A stretch of 64,000 bases of DNA from positions 35,748 through 99,747 of the forward strand of contig JAUQWO010000077.1 of the NCBI GenBank assembly GCA_030835135.1, written 5' to 3'. Source of the stretch: Bacteroidota bacterium (GTDB lineage: Bacteria; Bacteroidota; Ignavibacteria; UBA10030; UBA6906). This document shows, in pieces, positions 61,367-64,000 of this stretch. Every line of letters begins with the position of its first letter. Positions within the stretch are counted from its first letter, which is position 1. Below the pieces are notes generated by a model that had not been told where the DNA came from, ran no database searches, and was given only the letters and a program-made list of their open reading frames with translations. The position numbers and the translations under genes were made by a program.

Positions 61367-62260
61367 ATGAAGGTGTCGCGCGTTCTCGGAATCACCATCC
61401 TGTGTCTCGCTCTTGGGCTCGCTAGCGCCTTCGCACAGCCGAAGAAACGCATTGCCGTGTCACGTTTTGACGACGGCGCGCACTACCACGGGTGCGGTAC
61501 TGGCATCGCGGATATGCTTGCCACCGCCCTCGTGAAGTCGGGCAAATTCATCGTGATCGAACGGAAGGACCTGGACAAGGTCCTGGAAGAGCAGCGCCTC
61601 GGGGCATCGGGCGTGATCACGGCCGAGAGCGCACCTGCCATGGGCAAGGTCCTCGGCGTTGATATGATCGTGGTCGGCAGCGTCTCGGAACTCGGGACGA
61701 AGAAGTCCGACATCGGTGGCGGCGCATCACTCTTCGGCGTCGGCATCTCCTCCAAGGGCGCACGGGCCGTGGTGGATATCCGCCTGGTCAACACCACGAC
61801 CGGTGAGATCATGGCCGCGGAGTCAGAGGAAGGGACCGAGAGTTCGATCGGTTTCCATGGCCGTTATGAGGATATCAACTTCAGCGACATGAACGCATGG
61901 GACGACACGGACCTCGGCAAGGCCGCCCGTGAAGCCATCAACGGCTGCGTCGAACTGATCATCGAGAACATGGCATCGATCCCGTGGTCGGGCCGCGTCC
62001 TCAAAGTGAATCCGGACGGCACGGTCCTGATCAAACCGGGCTCGGAAGGGAACGTGAACGTCGGTGACGAGTTCGAGATCTTCCAGGCGGGTGAAGAGAT
62101 CAAAGACCCCGATACGGGGCTGTCGATGGGGAGCGAAGAGACGAAGGTGGCGCGCATCAAGGTGACCGGACAGATGCTGAACGGCAAGGCAGCGAAGGCC
62201 AGCGTCGTCTCCGGCACGGGCATCAAGAACGGCGACATCGTCCGTCAGCCGGCGGAATAG
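61367..62260 (+). CDS. CsgG/HfaB-like secreted protein
   Basis: KKRIAVSRFDDGA...GTGIADMLATALVKSGKFIVIERKDLDKVLEEQ...GKVLGVDMIVVGSVSE. Confidence 0.87.
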   Translation: MKVSRVLGITILCLALGLASAFAQPKKRIAVSRFDDGAHYHGCGTGIADMLATALVKSGKFIVIERKDLDKVLEEQRLGASGVITAESAPAMGKVLGVDMIVVGSVSELGTKKSDIGGGASLFGVGISSKGARAVVDIRLVNTTTGEIMAAESEEGTESSIGFHGRYEDINFSDMNAWDDTDLGKAAREAINGCVELIIENMASIPWSGRVLKVNPDGTVLIKPGSEGNVNVGDEFEIFQAGEEIKDPDTGLSMGSEETKVARIKVTGQMLNGKAAKASVVSGTGIKNGDIVRQPAE

Positions 62261-62265
62261 CGCGT

Positions 62266-62904
62266 TCACACGAACGGGAGATGCCGGCCCTGGTTCAGGA
62301 AACTGGTATCTCCCGACCCCTGGCGGACGATCACCGGTTCATCTCCCGTCAGGTCCAGCACCGTGGACTGCTCGGCGACGAGCGGTCCGGCATCGAGGAT
62401 CAACTCCACCGTGTTGCGATAGGTTGCGATGAGCTCCGCCGAATCGCGTAACACCGCGCCTCCTTCACCGGTGGCGCTGGTGCTGAGGATCGGATGGCCG
62501 AGTTCGCGCACGATAGCGAGTGTGGCCGGGCTGTCGGGGACGCGGATGCCGACGGTCTTGCGTTTTGAGAGGAGCAGTTTGGGGAGGTTCTTCATCCGCG
62601 CCGCGGGCAGGATGAAGGTATAGGGCCCCGGGATCAGGTGTTTCATGATCTTGAAGGCCGCGTTATCCACCGTCGCGTATTCGCTGATGTGCGTGAGGTC
62701 GGAACAGACGAAGCTGAATGGCTTGTCGGTGCGCTGCTTCTTGATCAGGTAGATGCGCTCGATCGCGGCCTTGTTCAGCACGCTGCAGCCGAGGCCATAG
62801 ACGGTGTCCGTCGGATAGACCACGATGCCGCCGGCAGTGAGGATCTCCGCCGCCTTGCGCATCGCGCGCGGCTCCGGGTTCTGCGTGTGGACGGTGAGTA
62901 TCAT
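62266..62904 (-). CDS. L-threonylcarbamoyladenylate synthase (Sua5/YciO/YrdC family)
   Basis: AAEILTAGGIVVYPTDTVYGLGCSVLNKAAIERIYLIKKQRTDKPFSFVCSDL. Confidence 0.93.
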   Translation of the reverse strand: MILTVHTQNPEPRAMRKAAEILTAGGIVVYPTDTVYGLGCSVLNKAAIERIYLIKKQRTDKPFSFVCSDLTHISEYATVDNAAFKIMKHLIPGPYTFILPAARMKNLPKLLLSKRKTVGIRVPDSPATLAIVRELGHPILSTSATGEGGAVLRDSAELIATYRNTVELILDAGPLVAEQSTVLDLTGDEPVIVRQGSGDTSFLNQGRHLPFV

Positions 62905-62935
62905 ACGTCAAAAAAAGTACTAAGAATAGTGAAGA

Positions 62936-64000
62936 ATGGCAACTGAAGCCCGATGGCTCGTAACACTGGTCGGCCGCCCCAACGTGGGGAAGTCGACCCT
63001 CTTCAACCGTATCCTCGGGCGGCGACATGCCATCGTTGACGATCAGCCGGGTGTCACACGCGACCGGCACTACGGCGAGGCCGAGTGGGCCGGCAAGCAT
63101 TTCACGCTGGTGGACACCGGCGGGTTCGTCCCCGATTCCGAGGACACGATGGAAACGGCCATCCGCGAGCAGGCCCAGCTCGCGATCGAACAGGCGAACC
63201 TGATCCTCTTCGTCGTCGACGCCGAGGCCGGCGTGGTGCCGGCGGAACGCGAGATCGCGGAGATCCTGCGGAAGACCGACAAGCAGGTGCTGCTCATCGC
63301 GAACAAGAGCGACGGCGACAAGAAGGAGTACGGCACCGCGGAGTTCTATGATCTGGGGCTCGGCGACCCGATCCCGATCTCCGCCCTCGTGGGCCGCAAG
63401 ATCGGTGATCTGCTCGACCTCATCACGAAGGACATCCCCACGAGCGACGGCACCGACGGCGACACGCGCCTGAAGATCGCCGTGATCGGCAAGCCGAACG
63501 CGGGCAAATCGTCGCTCGTGAATGCGCTGCTCCAGGAAGAGCGCCACATCGTGACGAACATCCCGGGGACCACGCGCGATCCGATCGATGCGGTCCTGAA
63601 GCATTACGGCGAAGAGATCGTGCTCATCGATACCGCCGGCCTCCGGCGCAAGAGCAAGGTCAAGGAGTCCGTGGAACTCTACAGCGCCCTCCGCACGATC
63701 AAGGCGATCGAGCGCTGCGATGTGGCCATCATTCTGGTGGATGCGCAGGACGGCGTCGAGCATCAGGACCTGCGGATCATCGAAACGGCGATGGAGAAGC
63801 GGACGCCGGCGATCATCGCGGTGAACAAGTGGGACCTGATCGAGAAGGACGACCGCACGGCCGCTTCGTATGAGAAGGCGGTCCGCGAACGCCTCCGCAT
63901 CTACGACTTTCTCCCGATCATCTTCGTCTCCGCGCTGTCCAAACAACGCATCTACAAACTGATCGAGATGGCCAAGGAGGTGCGCGCGGAAGCCCAGAAG
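62936..64000 (+). CDS. der: ribosome biogenesis GTPase Der (EngA), truncated at window edge
   Basis: MATEARWLVTLVGRPNVGKSTLFNRILGRRHAIVDDQPGVTRDRHYGEAEW; second G domain IAVIGKPNAGKSSLVNALLQEER; absent from ORF track (no stop). Confidence 0.96.
   Translation, partial: MATEARWLVTLVGRPNVGKSTLFNRILGRRHAIVDDQPGVTRDRHYGEAEWAGKHFTLVDTGGFVPDSEDTMETAIREQAQLAIEQANLILFVVDAEAGVVPAEREIAEILRKTDKQVLLIANKSDGDKKEYGTAEFYDLGLGDPIPISALVGRKIGDLLDLITKDIPTSDGTDGDTRLKIAVIGKPNAGKSSLVNALLQEERHIVTNIPGTTRDPIDAVLKHYGEEIVLIDTAGLRRKSKVKESVELYSALRTIKAIERCDVAIILVDAQDGVEHQDLRIIETAMEKRTPAIIAVNKWDLIEKDDRTAASYEKAVRERLRIYDFLPIIFVSALSKQRIYKLIEMAKEVRAEAQK

Noticed and set aside
62663-63946. 427-aa minus-strand ORF
   Set aside because: Antisense to der, which has canonical GTPase motifs on the plus strand

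Overview
64 kb window from a high-GC bacterium of the Bacteroidota/Ignavibacteriota-Chlorobiota type (T9SS sorting domain, TTTG-N20-TAnnTTTG-like promoters). 1-5.4 kb: end of an integrative element (small hypothetical genes, RepA-like AAA ATPase, excisionase-like HTH, tyrosine recombinase) that stops exactly at a duplicated 3' half of tRNA-Pro(CGG), the probable att site. 5.4-11.9 kb: AT-richer accessory/defence zone with a two-gene pair (DUF6932-like nucleotidyltransferase + unknown partner), decayed genes, a 792-aa SIR2 + P-loop (STAND/Avs5-like) protein, and a possible group II intron remnant. 12-18 kb: arsenic locus (arsR, arsM, acr3, arsC, permease, two thioredoxin-like proteins, CcdA-like) with two near-identical ArsR-type operators. 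18-26 kb: PPK2 and an RND efflux operon with TetR regulator. 26-42 kb: T9SS-secreted Ycf48/BNR-like repeat protein, HigBA-type TA, LemA/M48, DUF4395, DUF5916, serine hydrolase, nitroreductase, hybrid histidine kinase. 42-55 kb: araA, a 43-bp tandem repeat array in front of a duplicated two-gene membrane module (A1-B1-A2-B2), then GH29, GH38 and DUF4838 genes. 55-64 kb: palindromic 72-bp repeats, SbcCD/YhaO-YhaN-like pair, Xre-RES TA with operator, YbaK-like, CsgG-like, Sua5/YrdC and a truncated der. Best candidates for undescribed biology: the SIR2-STAND/nucleotidyltransferase island beside tRNA-Pro and the duplicated A-B membrane module with its repeat array. All family calls are made by eye from motifs; none was checked by database search.
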